DNA of 64,000 nt from Novosphingobium sp. Lineage in GTDB: Bacteria; Pseudomonadota; Alphaproteobacteria; Sphingomonadales; Sphingomonadaceae. Each line of letters opens with the position of its first letter. The first letter of the stretch is position 1. The position numbers were made by a program, and so were the translations under genes. The notes beneath the pieces are model-generated. The model did not search any database. It was given only the letters and a program-made list of their open reading frames with translations, and had not been told where the DNA came from. The stretch lies in the NCBI RefSeq assembly GCF_030696665.1, contig NZ_JAUYRV010000014.1, positions 62,001-126,000 on the forward strand. Reading direction: 5' to 3'. This document shows positions 1-7,623 of the stretch, piece by piece.

Positions 1-1
1 G

Positions 2-466
2 CGCAAGGGCGCAGCGTTCGTCAACACATCGAGCGTGGCTGCCGTGGGTCCGGGCTATTCGCCCACTGCCTATGCCGTGGCCAAGGCGGGCGTGCTGCAT
101 CTGACCAAGGTGGCGGCGGCGGATCTGGCCAAGCACCAGATCCGCGTGAACGCGGTGCAGCCGGGCTTTATCAACACCAACATCTTCACCAGTTCGCTGG
201 ACATGCCCGAGGCGCTGGAAGTGCAGGCCAAGGGCGCGATCGCCGCGATGTCACAAAGCGCGCAGCCGGTGGCGCGGGGCGGACAGGCCGATGACATTGC
301 GCAGGCGGTGTTGTTTCTGGCGAGCGAGGGGGCGAGTTTCGTTACCGGCACATCGCTGATCGTGGATGGCGGTATCACCATCGGGCCACGGCACAGCTGG
401 GATCCCAACATGCCGGGCCTGTTCGATGCGCTGCAACAGATGGCTGACGGCGCGAAGAGCGCATGA
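2..466 (+). CDS. SDR-family oxidoreductase, 5' end outside window
   Basis: The frame is open from base 2, so the gene begins beyond the left edge; about 154 residues remain and the N-terminal Rossmann glycine motif is missing. Seen: the SDR catalytic Tyr-x3-Lys (YAVAK, bases 71-85), preceded by the Ser-bearing strand NTSSV, then RVNAVQPGF and the C-terminal GTSLIVDGG typical of classical SDRs. Such enzymes interconvert hydroxyl and carbonyl groups with NAD(P)H in the cytoplasm. The stop overlaps the next start (ATGA, 463-466), so it is probably co-transcribed with the symporter. The substrate is unknown; the acyl-CoA dehydrogenase and kinase downstream suggest a hydroxyacyl or alcohol intermediate (inference). 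Confidence 0.85.
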   Translation, partial: RKGAAFVNTSSVAAVGPGYSPTAYAVAKAGVLHLTKVAAADLAKHQIRVNAVQPGFINTNIFTSSLDMPEALEVQAKGAIAAMSQSAQPVARGGQADDIAQAVLFLASEGASFVTGTSLIVDGGITIGPRHSWDPNMPGLFDALQQMADGAKSA

Positions 467-1890
467 TCCCGGTTGAGGGCAAGGTGCCTACTCGCCTCGC
501 CCTGTTCAACGGGCTGGGCAGCGTGGCCTATGGCGTAAAGGACAACGGCTTTGCCACGTTCCTGCTGCTGTTCTACAATCAGGTGCTGGGCATGGACGCG
601 CGGCTGGTGAGCCTTGCGCTGCTGATTGCGCTGGTGTTCGACGGGCTGATCGATCCGGTGGTGGGCCATTTCAGCGACCGCACGCGGACGGGATGGGGGC
701 GGCGGCTGCCGTTCCTTTATCTCGCGCCGATCCCGCTGGGGCTGGCCTGGGCGTTTCTGTGGTCCCCGATTGGCGAGCCGAACTTCTGGGTGCTGCTGGT
801 CTCTGCCATAATGGTGCGCGCACTGGTGGCGATGTGCGAAGTGCCATCGGCAGCGCTGATCCCCGAAATCACGCGCGATTATGACGAGCGCACGCGTCTG
901 ACGCGGTTCCGCTTTCTGTTTTCGTGGGGCGGCGGGCTGCTGATGCTGCTGCTGGCCTATGGCGTGTTCCTGCCCGATGCCATGCTGGCGCGTGAGGGCT
1001 ATCGCAATTTCGGGCTGTTCGGCGCTGGCCTGATGGCAGTGTGCGTGCTGGTCTCCGCCGTGGGGCAGCACCGATGGGTAAAGGGCTGGCCGCCGGAGCG
1101 TGCGGTCGGCGGAAAGAGCGCCCTCGCCTCGCTGGGGGACATCCGTGAGAGCTTTTCGCACCCCGCCTGCCTGATCGTGATGGGCGGGATCGCCGCAGCG
1201 CTGACCGCGCAGGGCATCACGTTTGCGCTGTCGAACTACCTCTATCTCTATATCTGGAAGTTCACCCCGACGGCGCTGCAAGCATTTCCGTTCCTGCTGT
1301 TTGCCAGCGTGATCGGTGCATCGTTGCTGGTTGGCCCCGCACAGAAACGCTGGGGCAAAGCGGGGACGGTAATGCGCATGGCACCGTTGGGCATGGTGTT
1401 CTGGGCCGGACCGCTGCTGCTACGCTGGCAGGGGTTGTGGGCCGAAGACGGATCGACCGGAGCCATCGTGGGCATGTTTGCCTGCACACTGCTGTCCAAC
1501 ACGTTCACTGTGACCGGCACGATGACGCTGTGGTCGATGGTAGCCGATGTGGTCGAGGCTTCCGAGGAACAGACCGGGCGAAGGTCTGAAGGCACGCTTT
1601 CTGCAGGGGCATTCCTTGCCAGCAAGTGCGCAGGCGGGCTGGGTGTGTTTATCACCGGGCTGTTGCTGAGCTTTGCCGGGCTGGAAGCGAACACGCCGCC
1701 GGATCAGGTTCTGCCCGAGGTGACTTATCGCCTGAGCCTTGCCTATGTGGCGAGCATTGCCGTGCTGGCAGTGCTGACGGCGGCAATTGTACGCCGGTTT
1801 CCGATAGACCGTGCAGCCCACGCCGCTCGGCTCGCCCGATTGGATCAGGTGGCGAAAGCCGATCCGGATGCGGCGGGATTGCATCCATAG
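463..1890 (+). CDS. GPH-type (MelB-like) MFS symporter
   Basis: A 475-residue hydrophobic protein with about 12 membrane helices. The loop at residues 72-85 reads DRTRTGWGRRLPFL, the hallmark of the glycoside-pentoside-hexuronide:cation symporter family (MFS_2), and FDGLIDPVVGHFSD just before it also fits. It starts at the ATG that overlaps the SDR stop, implying translational coupling. Family members import sugars, glycosides or other polar compounds with H+ or Na+; some sphingomonad members sit in aromatic or lipid catabolic clusters, so a sugar substrate should not be assumed. No binding protein or regulator is adjacent. Confidence 0.85.
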   Translation: MIPVEGKVPTRLALFNGLGSVAYGVKDNGFATFLLLFYNQVLGMDARLVSLALLIALVFDGLIDPVVGHFSDRTRTGWGRRLPFLYLAPIPLGLAWAFLWSPIGEPNFWVLLVSAIMVRALVAMCEVPSAALIPEITRDYDERTRLTRFRFLFSWGGGLLMLLLAYGVFLPDAMLAREGYRNFGLFGAGLMAVCVLVSAVGQHRWVKGWPPERAVGGKSALASLGDIRESFSHPACLIVMGGIAAALTAQGITFALSNYLYLYIWKFTPTALQAFPFLLFASVIGASLLVGPAQKRWGKAGTVMRMAPLGMVFWAGPLLLRWQGLWAEDGSTGAIVGMFACTLLSNTFTVTGTMTLWSMVADVVEASEEQTGRRSEGTLSAGAFLASKCAGGLGVFITGLLLSFAGLEANTPPDQVLPEVTYRLSLAYVASIAVLAVLTAAIVRRFPIDRAAHAARLARLDQVAKADPDAAGLHP

Positions 1891-1973
1891 CGCCTGATTA
1901 ACCGAACGCTTAATTTTCCGCTTGAATTCACCGCCTGCCCGTTGAACACTGCCGGGCAACAAGGAGAGGCCAC

Positions 1974-3266
1974 ATGGATTTCGAACCGACCGACCGCCAG
2001 AGATATTGGCGTGACCGCGTCCGCCAATTCATCGAAGACAACGTCCGCCCCCGCCACAAGGACTACAAGGCGGAACAGGCGACCGGTGATCGCTGGAAGG
2101 TTCTGCAAACGGTCGAACAGGAAAAGGCCAAGGCCAAGGCTGCGGGCATCTGGAACCTGTTCATGCCCCCGCGCAATGGCGGGCACCATCATGTGGAAGA
2201 AACTTTCGAGTTCGAAGGCCCCGGCCTGACCAACCTTGAATACGCGCTCTGCGCCGAAGAAATGGGCCGCATGGGCTGGGCAAGCGAGGTGTTCAATTGC
2301 TCCGCGCCCGATACCGGCAACATGGAAGTGTTTCACCGCTACGGCACGCTGGAGCACAAGGAGCAGTGGCTGCGCCCGCTGATGAACGGTGAGATTCGTT
2401 CCGCCTTCCTGATGACCGAGCCACAAGTGGCCTCGTCCGACGCGACGAATATCGAAACTTCGATCCGGCGTGAGGGCGACGAATACGTCATCAGTGGACG
2501 CAAGTGGTGGTCATCGGGCGTGGGCGATCCGCGCTGCAAGATTGCCATTGTCATGGGCAAGACCGATTTCGAGGCCAAACGCCACCAGCAGCAGTCGATG
2601 GTGCTGATGCCGCTGGATGCGCCGGGCGTCGAGATCGTCCGCCACTTGCCGGTGTTCGGCTATGACGATGCACCGCATGGCCACATGGAAGTGGTGATGC
2701 ACGATGTGCGGGTGCCTGCTTCCAACATCCTGCTGGGCGAAGGGCGCGGGTTCGAAATCGCGCAAGGCCGCCTTGGGCCGGGCCGCATCCACCACTGCAT
2801 GCGCACGATCGGCGTGGCCGAAGAGGCGCTGGCCAAGATGGCCAAGCGGCTGCAATCGCGCGTGGCATTCGGCAAGCGCGTATCCGAGCAATCGGTGTGG
2901 GAATGGCGCATTGCGCAGGCCCGCATCGATATCGAGATGACACGCCTGCTGTGCCTGAAAGCGGCAGACATGATGGACACGGTGGGCAACAAGGCCGCCG
3001 CGCTGGAAATCGCCATGATCAAGGTGCAGGCCCCGCAAATGGCGCTGCGCATCATCGACGATGCCATACAGGCGCATGGCGGTGGTGGTGTTTCGGAGGA
3101 CTTTGGCCTTGCCGAAGCTTATGCTCACCAGCGCACGTTGCGGTTGGCCGATGGGCCGGATGAAGTGCACGCCCGCTCCATCGCGCGGATCGAATTTGCG
3201 CGCCATGCGGACATGCCGAGTGGGGATCGGGGGTTCAGCTCCGGTGATCTTGGCGTGGCCAGGTAA
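1974..3266 (+). CDS. Acyl-CoA dehydrogenase, ACAD10/ACAD11-like
   Basis: A 430-residue flavin dehydrogenase with a good ribosome site (AAGGAGAGG, bases 1960-1968). Motifs resemble the dehydrogenase half of human ACAD10/ACAD11 as I remember it: [14 protein letters not shown] (111-124), [13 protein letters not shown] (148-160), [17 protein letters not shown] (177-193) and [20 protein letters not shown] (256-275). At the usual catalytic-base position this subgroup has LADGPDEVH (391-399), with Asp393 where medium-chain ACADs carry the Glu of YEG. Classical ACADs desaturate acyl-CoA at C2-C3 with FAD; the ACAD10/11 and LvaC type acts on 4-phosphorylated acyl-CoAs. An APH-like kinase two genes downstream fits that chemistry (inference). 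Confidence 0.9.
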   Translation: MDFEPTDRQRYWRDRVRQFIEDNVRPRHKDYKAEQATGDRWKVLQTVEQEKAKAKAAGIWNLFMPPRNGGHHHVEETFEFEGPGLTNLEYALCAEEMGRMGWASEVFNCSAPDTGNMEVFHRYGTLEHKEQWLRPLMNGEIRSAFLMTEPQVASSDATNIETSIRREGDEYVISGRKWWSSGVGDPRCKIAIVMGKTDFEAKRHQQQSMVLMPLDAPGVEIVRHLPVFGYDDAPHGHMEVVMHDVRVPASNILLGEGRGFEIAQGRLGPGRIHHCMRTIGVAEEALAKMAKRLQSRVAFGKRVSEQSVWEWRIAQARIDIEMTRLLCLKAADMMDTVGNKAAALEIAMIKVQAPQMALRIIDDAIQAHGGGGVSEDFGLAEAYAHQRTLRLADGPDEVHARSIARIEFARHADMPSGDRGFSSGDLGVAR

Positions 3267-3280
3267 CGCACAGCACTTAG

Positions 3281-3361
3281 CGCCCCCGCGAAGGCGGGGG
3301 CCTCGGTGTTGTTACGAAACGATTGCTTAAACCGACTGAGGCCCCCGCCTTCGCGGGGGCG
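3281..3361. repeat. Perfect inverted repeat with GC-rich palindromic arms
   Basis: Two 24-base arms, 3281-3304 and 3338-3361, are exact reverse complements separated by 33 bases. Each arm is itself nearly palindromic (GCCCCCGC, GAAG, GCGGGGGC). It fills the gap between the acyl-CoA dehydrogenase and the zinc dehydrogenase. Its form matches dispersed intergenic palindromes common in sphingomonads. It could form a long hairpin in mRNA and act as an end stabiliser or partial terminator, but there is no T-run. Confidence 0.9.
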
Positions 3362-3386
3362 CAGCAAGCTGTAGGAATGTTGTCCC

Positions 3387-4475
3387 ATGAAAGCTGCCGT
3401 CCTCGTTCAACCGGGCAAGCCGCTGGAAATCCATGATCTTTCGGTGTCCAAGCCCGGCCCGCATGAAGTCCTGATCCGCACGGCTGCCTGCGGGCTGTGC
3501 CATTCGGACCTGCACTTCATCGATGGTGCCTACCCGCACCCGCTGCCCGCCGTGCCGGGGCACGAAGCGGCGGGGATTGTCGAGGCAATTGGCAGCGAAG
3601 TGCGCACGGTGAAAGTGGGCGATGCGGTCGTCACCTGCCTTTCGGCGTTCTGCGGGCACTGCGAGTTTTGCGTTACCGGGCATATGTCGCTGTGCCTTGG
3701 CGGGGATACGCGGCGCAGCCCGAAGGACGCACCGCGCCTGTCGCGGACCGACGATGGCAGTACGGTCAACCAGATGCTCAACCTTTCGGCCTTTGCCGAG
3801 CAGATGCTGGTGCATGAGCACGCCTGCGTGGCGATCAACCCGGACATGCCGCTGGACCGGGCGGCTGTGATCGGCTGCGCAGTGACGACGGGTGCAGGCG
3901 CGGTGTTCAATGCGGCCAAGCTGGTGCCGGGCGAAACGGTCTGCGTGGTCGGCTGCGGTGGCGTGGGCCTGGCCACGGTCAATGCGGCCAAGATTGCGGG
4001 CGCGGGCCGGATCATCGCCGTTGACCCCATGCCCGAAAAGCGCGCGCTGGCGATGAAGCTGGGGGCGACCGATGCGCTGGACGCTGGGCCTGATTCTGCC
4101 GCGCAGATCGTGGAGATGACCAAGGGCGGCGTGCATCACGCCATCGAAGCGGTGGGCCGTCCGGCTTCGGGCGATCTGGCGGTGGCCACGCTGCGGCGCG
4201 GTGGCACAGCCACGATCCTTGGCATGATGCCGTTGAACCACAAGGTAGGCCTTTCGGCGATAGACCTGCTTTCGGACAAGAAACTGCAAGGCGCGATCAT
4301 GGGGCGCAACCACTTCCCGGTGGACCTGCCGCGACTGGTGGAATTCTACATGCGCGGGTTGCTTGATCTGGACACGATCATCGCCGAGCGCATTCCGCTT
4401 TCGGGCATCAATGACGGGTTCGAGAAAATGAAGCAGGGCCATTCCGCCCGCTCGGTGATCGTGTTCGACCAATGA
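3387..4475 (+). CDS. Zinc-dependent alcohol dehydrogenase (MDR family)
   Basis: A 362-residue medium-chain dehydrogenase. Seen: catalytic zinc ligands Cys38 (GLCHSD), the GHE motif at His59/Glu60 and probably Cys164 (VIGCAVTTGAGAVF); structural zinc ligands Cys89, Cys92, Cys95 and Cys103; and the coenzyme loop GCGGVG (189-194). The layout fits the class III-like group that includes NDMA-dependent and glutathione-independent enzymes. It oxidises an alcohol to an aldehyde or ketone with NAD(P)+. It overlaps the next kinase gene by four bases, so the two are coupled. In this cluster it could act on a hydroxy-acid or alcohol precursor of the acyl-CoA dehydrogenase substrate; that role is inferred. 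Confidence 0.9.
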   Translation: MKAAVLVQPGKPLEIHDLSVSKPGPHEVLIRTAACGLCHSDLHFIDGAYPHPLPAVPGHEAAGIVEAIGSEVRTVKVGDAVVTCLSAFCGHCEFCVTGHMSLCLGGDTRRSPKDAPRLSRTDDGSTVNQMLNLSAFAEQMLVHEHACVAINPDMPLDRAAVIGCAVTTGAGAVFNAAKLVPGETVCVVGCGGVGLATVNAAKIAGAGRIIAVDPMPEKRALAMKLGATDALDAGPDSAAQIVEMTKGGVHHAIEAVGRPASGDLAVATLRRGGTATILGMMPLNHKVGLSAIDLLSDKKLQGAIMGRNHFPVDLPRLVEFYMRGLLDLDTIIAERIPLSGINDGFEKMKQGHSARSVIVFDQ

Positions 4476-5545
4476 GCGAAGCGATGGACGCGCAGACTGC
4501 CTTTACAGGGACGGTAGTTCCAGAAGGTGCGGACAAGCTGGATGAGGCCGCCCTCAGCCGGTGGTTTGAAGAGCATGTTGAAGGTTTTCAAGGTCCGCTG
4601 AGCGTTTCGAAGTTCAAGGGTGGGCAATCGAACCCGACCTATAAGGTGGATAGCCCGTCCGGGCCGTACGTGTTGCGGCGCAAGCCCTTCGGCAAATTGC
4701 TGCCCTCTGCCCATGCCGTGGACCGCGAATACAAGGTGCAGGCCGGACTGTTCGGCACGGGCTTCCCCGTGGCGCGGCAATATGGGCTATGCACCGACGA
4801 GAGTGTGATCGGATCGTGGTTTTATGTGATGGGCTGCGTCGATGGCCGCACGATCTGGGATGGGGCGATGCCGGAGGCAACGCCTGAATTCAGGCGTGCG
4901 ACCTATGACGCGATGGTCGATACGCTGGCGGCGCTGCATTCAGTGGATGTCGAGGCAGCCGGCCTTTCCGATTATGGCAAGCCGGGCAACTACTTCGGGC
5001 GGCAGGTGGACCGCTGGACCAAGCAGTATCGCTTGTCCGAGACGGAAACGATGCCCGAAATGGAGCGGCTGATTGAATGGCTGCCCGCAACGCTGCCCGA
5101 ACAGACCCGCACCAGCGTGGTCCACGGCGATTACCGCATCGACAACATGATCTTTCACCCGACCGAGGCCCGCGTCGTGGCGGTGCTGGACTGGGAGCTT
5201 TCGACGCTGGGTGATCCGCTGGCGGACTTCACCTATTTCTGCACGGCGTGGGTGCAGGACAATGCCGGGCGCTCTGGCGTGCAGGATCTTGACCGCAAGG
5301 CATTGGGCATTCCCGAACTGGACGAGGTGGTTGCACGCTATTGCGCACAGACCGGGCGTGATGGGCTGGAAAGTCTGGACTGGTACATCGCCTACAACTT
5401 CTTCCGTCTGGCCGGGATCATCCAGGGCATCAAGAAGCGCGTGATCGATGGCACGGCATCAAGTGCGCATGCCAAGGCAATGTCCGAACGCGTGAAGCCG
5501 CTGGCCGAACTGGCGTTGAGCTTTGCGGTGAAGGCGGGGGCCTGA
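4472..5545 (+). CDS. APH-like phosphotransferase (ACAD10/11 N-terminal type)
   Basis: A 357-residue kinase of the aminoglycoside phosphotransferase fold. Seen: the nucleotide loop GGQSNPTY (50-57), Lys71 in LRRKPFGKLL, catalytic HGDYRIDN with Asp220 and Asn225, and the metal-binding LDWELSTLGDPLADF with Asp240. This last run is characteristic of the kinase domain of human ACAD10/ACAD11 and of bacterial LvaA, rather than of antibiotic-resistance enzymes. LvaA phosphorylates the 4-hydroxyl of 4-hydroxyacyl-CoA; a similar role here is inferred from the co-located ACAD. The ATGA overlap with the dehydrogenase gene shows one transcript. I find no small LvaB-like partner in the window. An antibiotic-resistance function is unlikely. 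Confidence 0.88.
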   Translation: MSEAMDAQTAFTGTVVPEGADKLDEAALSRWFEEHVEGFQGPLSVSKFKGGQSNPTYKVDSPSGPYVLRRKPFGKLLPSAHAVDREYKVQAGLFGTGFPVARQYGLCTDESVIGSWFYVMGCVDGRTIWDGAMPEATPEFRRATYDAMVDTLAALHSVDVEAAGLSDYGKPGNYFGRQVDRWTKQYRLSETETMPEMERLIEWLPATLPEQTRTSVVHGDYRIDNMIFHPTEARVVAVLDWELSTLGDPLADFTYFCTAWVQDNAGRSGVQDLDRKALGIPELDEVVARYCAQTGRDGLESLDWYIAYNFFRLAGIIQGIKKRVIDGTASSAHAKAMSERVKPLAELALSFAVKAGA

Positions 5546-5557
5546 TAACGCGCGCAG

Positions 5558-5941
5558 ATGGAGCGCAGGCTGAAAGTCTATTTCGACGGGGGTTGCCGCC
5601 CCAACCCGGGCCGGATTGAGGTGGCCGCCGTGCTGCGGGGCGTAGCCCATGTGCGCGATGATCTGGGCGAAGGCACCAACGGCGATGCCGAGTGGCTGGC
5701 GCTGATCCATGCGCTGGAATGTGCGCAGGCAAGCGGTGCGGTGACTTTTGACCTGCTCGGAGACAGCCGGTCGGTGATCGAGCAGGCCAACGGGCGGGCG
5801 AAGGCGCGGTCAGAGGCGGATCGGACTCATCTGGCGCGGTTTCAGACTCTCACGGCTGGGCACCCGCCAGAGCGCATCCGCTGGATCAAGCGGGAGCAGA
5901 ACCTTGCCGGGATTGCACTGAACGCGCGGCATCCAAGGTAG
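5558..5941 (+). CDS. RNase H-like protein lacking the fourth acidic residue
   Basis: A 127-residue single-domain RNase H fold. Seen: strand 1 VYFDGGCRPNPG with Asp10, Glu45 in DAEWLAL, and Asp69 in LGDSRSV. Aligned to E. coli RNase HI, the position of the last metal-site acid (D134) falls on Gly118 in REQNLAGIAL. Three of four catalytic acids therefore remain. Family members hydrolyse RNA in RNA:DNA hybrids; loss of the last acid can reduce or redirect activity. It lies 12 bases after the kinase gene, possibly by read-through only. From memory, sphingomonad relatives share the NLAGIAL ending, so this may be a subfamily trait rather than decay. Confidence 0.8.
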   Translation: MERRLKVYFDGGCRPNPGRIEVAAVLRGVAHVRDDLGEGTNGDAEWLALIHALECAQASGAVTFDLLGDSRSVIEQANGRAKARSEADRTHLARFQTLTAGHPPERIRWIKREQNLAGIALNARHPR

Positions 5942-5972
5942 CAACCCCCAACAACCCCGCTCACCGTCTGAT

Positions 5973-6048
5973 TTCGTCATTCCCGCGCAGGCGGGAATCC
6001 AGCGCGCAACGGTTGGAACTGGATTCCCGCCTGCGCGGGAATGACGAA
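5973..6048. repeat. Dispersed GTCATTCCCGC-type inverted repeat
   Basis: Arms 5973-6001 and 6020-6048 are 29-base perfect reverse complements around an 18-base spacer. Each arm contains an inner palindrome (TTCCCGC, GCAG, GCGGGAA). This sequence family, GTCATTCCCGC...GCGGGAATCCA, is widely scattered in proteobacterial intergenic DNA. It sits between the convergent RNase H-like and DAHP synthase genes, where a long hairpin could protect both mRNA ends. Confidence 0.92.
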
Positions 6049-6061
6049 GTTTGAGGTCAAA

Positions 6062-7435
6062 TCAGGCCGCTTCAGCCTTGGTTCCTGCCCGCTCCGCATT
6101 CAGTGCTTCGGCCAGCAAAAACGCCAGTTCGATTGACTGCGCAGCGTTGAGGCGCGGGTCGCAGTGGGTGTGGTAGCGGTCGGCAAGGCCTTCGTGGGTG
6201 ATCGCAACGGCGCCGCCGACACATTCGGTCACGTCCTGGCCGGTCATCTCGATGTGGATGCCACCGGCATGCGTGCCTTCGGCGCGATGGACTGCGAAGA
6301 AGCCCTTCACCTCATTGAGAATGCGGTCGAATGGCCGTGTCTTGTAGCCGCTGTTGGCCTTGATCACATTTCCGTGCATCGGATCGCACGACCATACGAC
6401 CGGATGGCCTTCACGCTTTACCGCGCGCACCAGCGGGGCAAGGCCAGCCACCACCTTGTCATCGCCGAAGCGGCTGATCAGCGTCATCCGGCCCGCCTCG
6501 CGCGCCGGGTTCAGCGTATCGAGCATCTTGAGCAGGGCGTCCGGCGTCAGCGATGGTCCGCACTTCATGCCGATGGGGTTGTTCACGCCGCGCAAGTATT
6601 CGACGTGGGCCGAACCTTCAAAGCGGGTGCGATCGCCGATCCACAGCATATGCGCGCTGGTATCGTACCAATCACCCGTCAGCGAATCCTGACGCGTCAT
6701 CGCCTCTTCGTACTGCAACAGCAGCGCTTCGTGGCTGGTGTAGAAACTGGTGCCCTGAAGCTGCGGGACGGTGCGCGGATCAACGCCGCAGGCCTCCATG
6801 AAGTCGAGCGATTCGCCGATCTTGTCGGCCATCTCGCTGAACTTGGTTGCCCACGGGCTTTTGCCGATGTGGTCCAGCGTCCACTGGTGGACCTGCCGCA
6901 GATTGGCATAGCCGCCGGTGGAGAACGCGCGCAGCAGGTTCAGCGTGGCCGCAGCCTGGCTGTAGGCGCGCAGCATGCGTTCGGGATCGGGGATGCGCGA
7001 TTCGGGCGTGAAGTCGATGCCGTTGATGTTGTCACCAAGGTAGCTTGGCAGTTCGACGCCATCAATCGTTTCCACAGGCGAAGAGCGCGGCTTGGCGAAC
7101 TGGCCGGCCATGCGGCCCACCTTCACCACCGGCTGCTTGCTGGCAAATGTCAGCACGACGGCCATCTGCAGCAGCACGCGGAACGTGTCGCGGATGTTGT
7201 TCGGATGGAACTCGGCAAAGCTTTCGGCGCAATCGCCGCCCTGCAGCAGAAAGCCCTTGCCCGCAGCCACTTGCGCCAGATCGGCCTTCAGCGCGCGTGC
7301 CTCGCCCGCAAAGACCAGCGGCGGAAAGCTCGTAAGGGTCTGCTCCACCCCGTTCAGCTTTTCAGCGTTCGGATAGGTCGGCAGATGCCGCCCCTCAAAT
7401 CCCCGCCACGAATCCGCAGTCCAGTTCTGTGCCAC
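6062..7435 (-). CDS. aroG: Class II 3-deoxy-7-phosphoheptulonate synthase
   Basis: A 457-residue enzyme condensing phosphoenolpyruvate and erythrose 4-phosphate, the first step of the shikimate pathway. It belongs to the plant/actinobacterial class II type: QGGDCAESF with metal ligand Cys69, [49 protein letters not shown] and [13 protein letters not shown]. Length is normal for the class. It is monocistronic, facing the RNase H-like gene and divergent from the tad-like genes with 188 bases between. I saw no Trp or Phe leader peptide or attenuator, so feedback control is probably at the protein level. The symbol is one of several in use for class II enzymes. Confidence 0.95.
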   Translation of the reverse strand: MAQNWTADSWRGFEGRHLPTYPNAEKLNGVEQTLTSFPPLVFAGEARALKADLAQVAAGKGFLLQGGDCAESFAEFHPNNIRDTFRVLLQMAVVLTFASKQPVVKVGRMAGQFAKPRSSPVETIDGVELPSYLGDNINGIDFTPESRIPDPERMLRAYSQAAATLNLLRAFSTGGYANLRQVHQWTLDHIGKSPWATKFSEMADKIGESLDFMEACGVDPRTVPQLQGTSFYTSHEALLLQYEEAMTRQDSLTGDWYDTSAHMLWIGDRTRFEGSAHVEYLRGVNNPIGMKCGPSLTPDALLKMLDTLNPAREAGRMTLISRFGDDKVVAGLAPLVRAVKREGHPVVWSCDPMHGNVIKANSGYKTRPFDRILNEVKGFFAVHRAEGTHAGGIHIEMTGQDVTECVGGAVAITHEGLADRYHTHCDPRLNAAQSIELAFLLAEALNAERAGTKAEAA

Positions 7436-7623
7436 AAGTGCTTCCTTTCAAGGCGGTGGCCTTTACGCCGCGAAGAGATGAATTGCAAAGGCAGCGTTGC
7501 TGTCACCGTAATCGACCCAGTCGAACAGCCATTACGGGGTTTTCCCTATCGCCTGTGTGAGCATGTCTTGGTGGATCGGCGGTTAACCCTGATTGTCCAT
7601 CAACAGGCTGTCCGCTTCGTATC

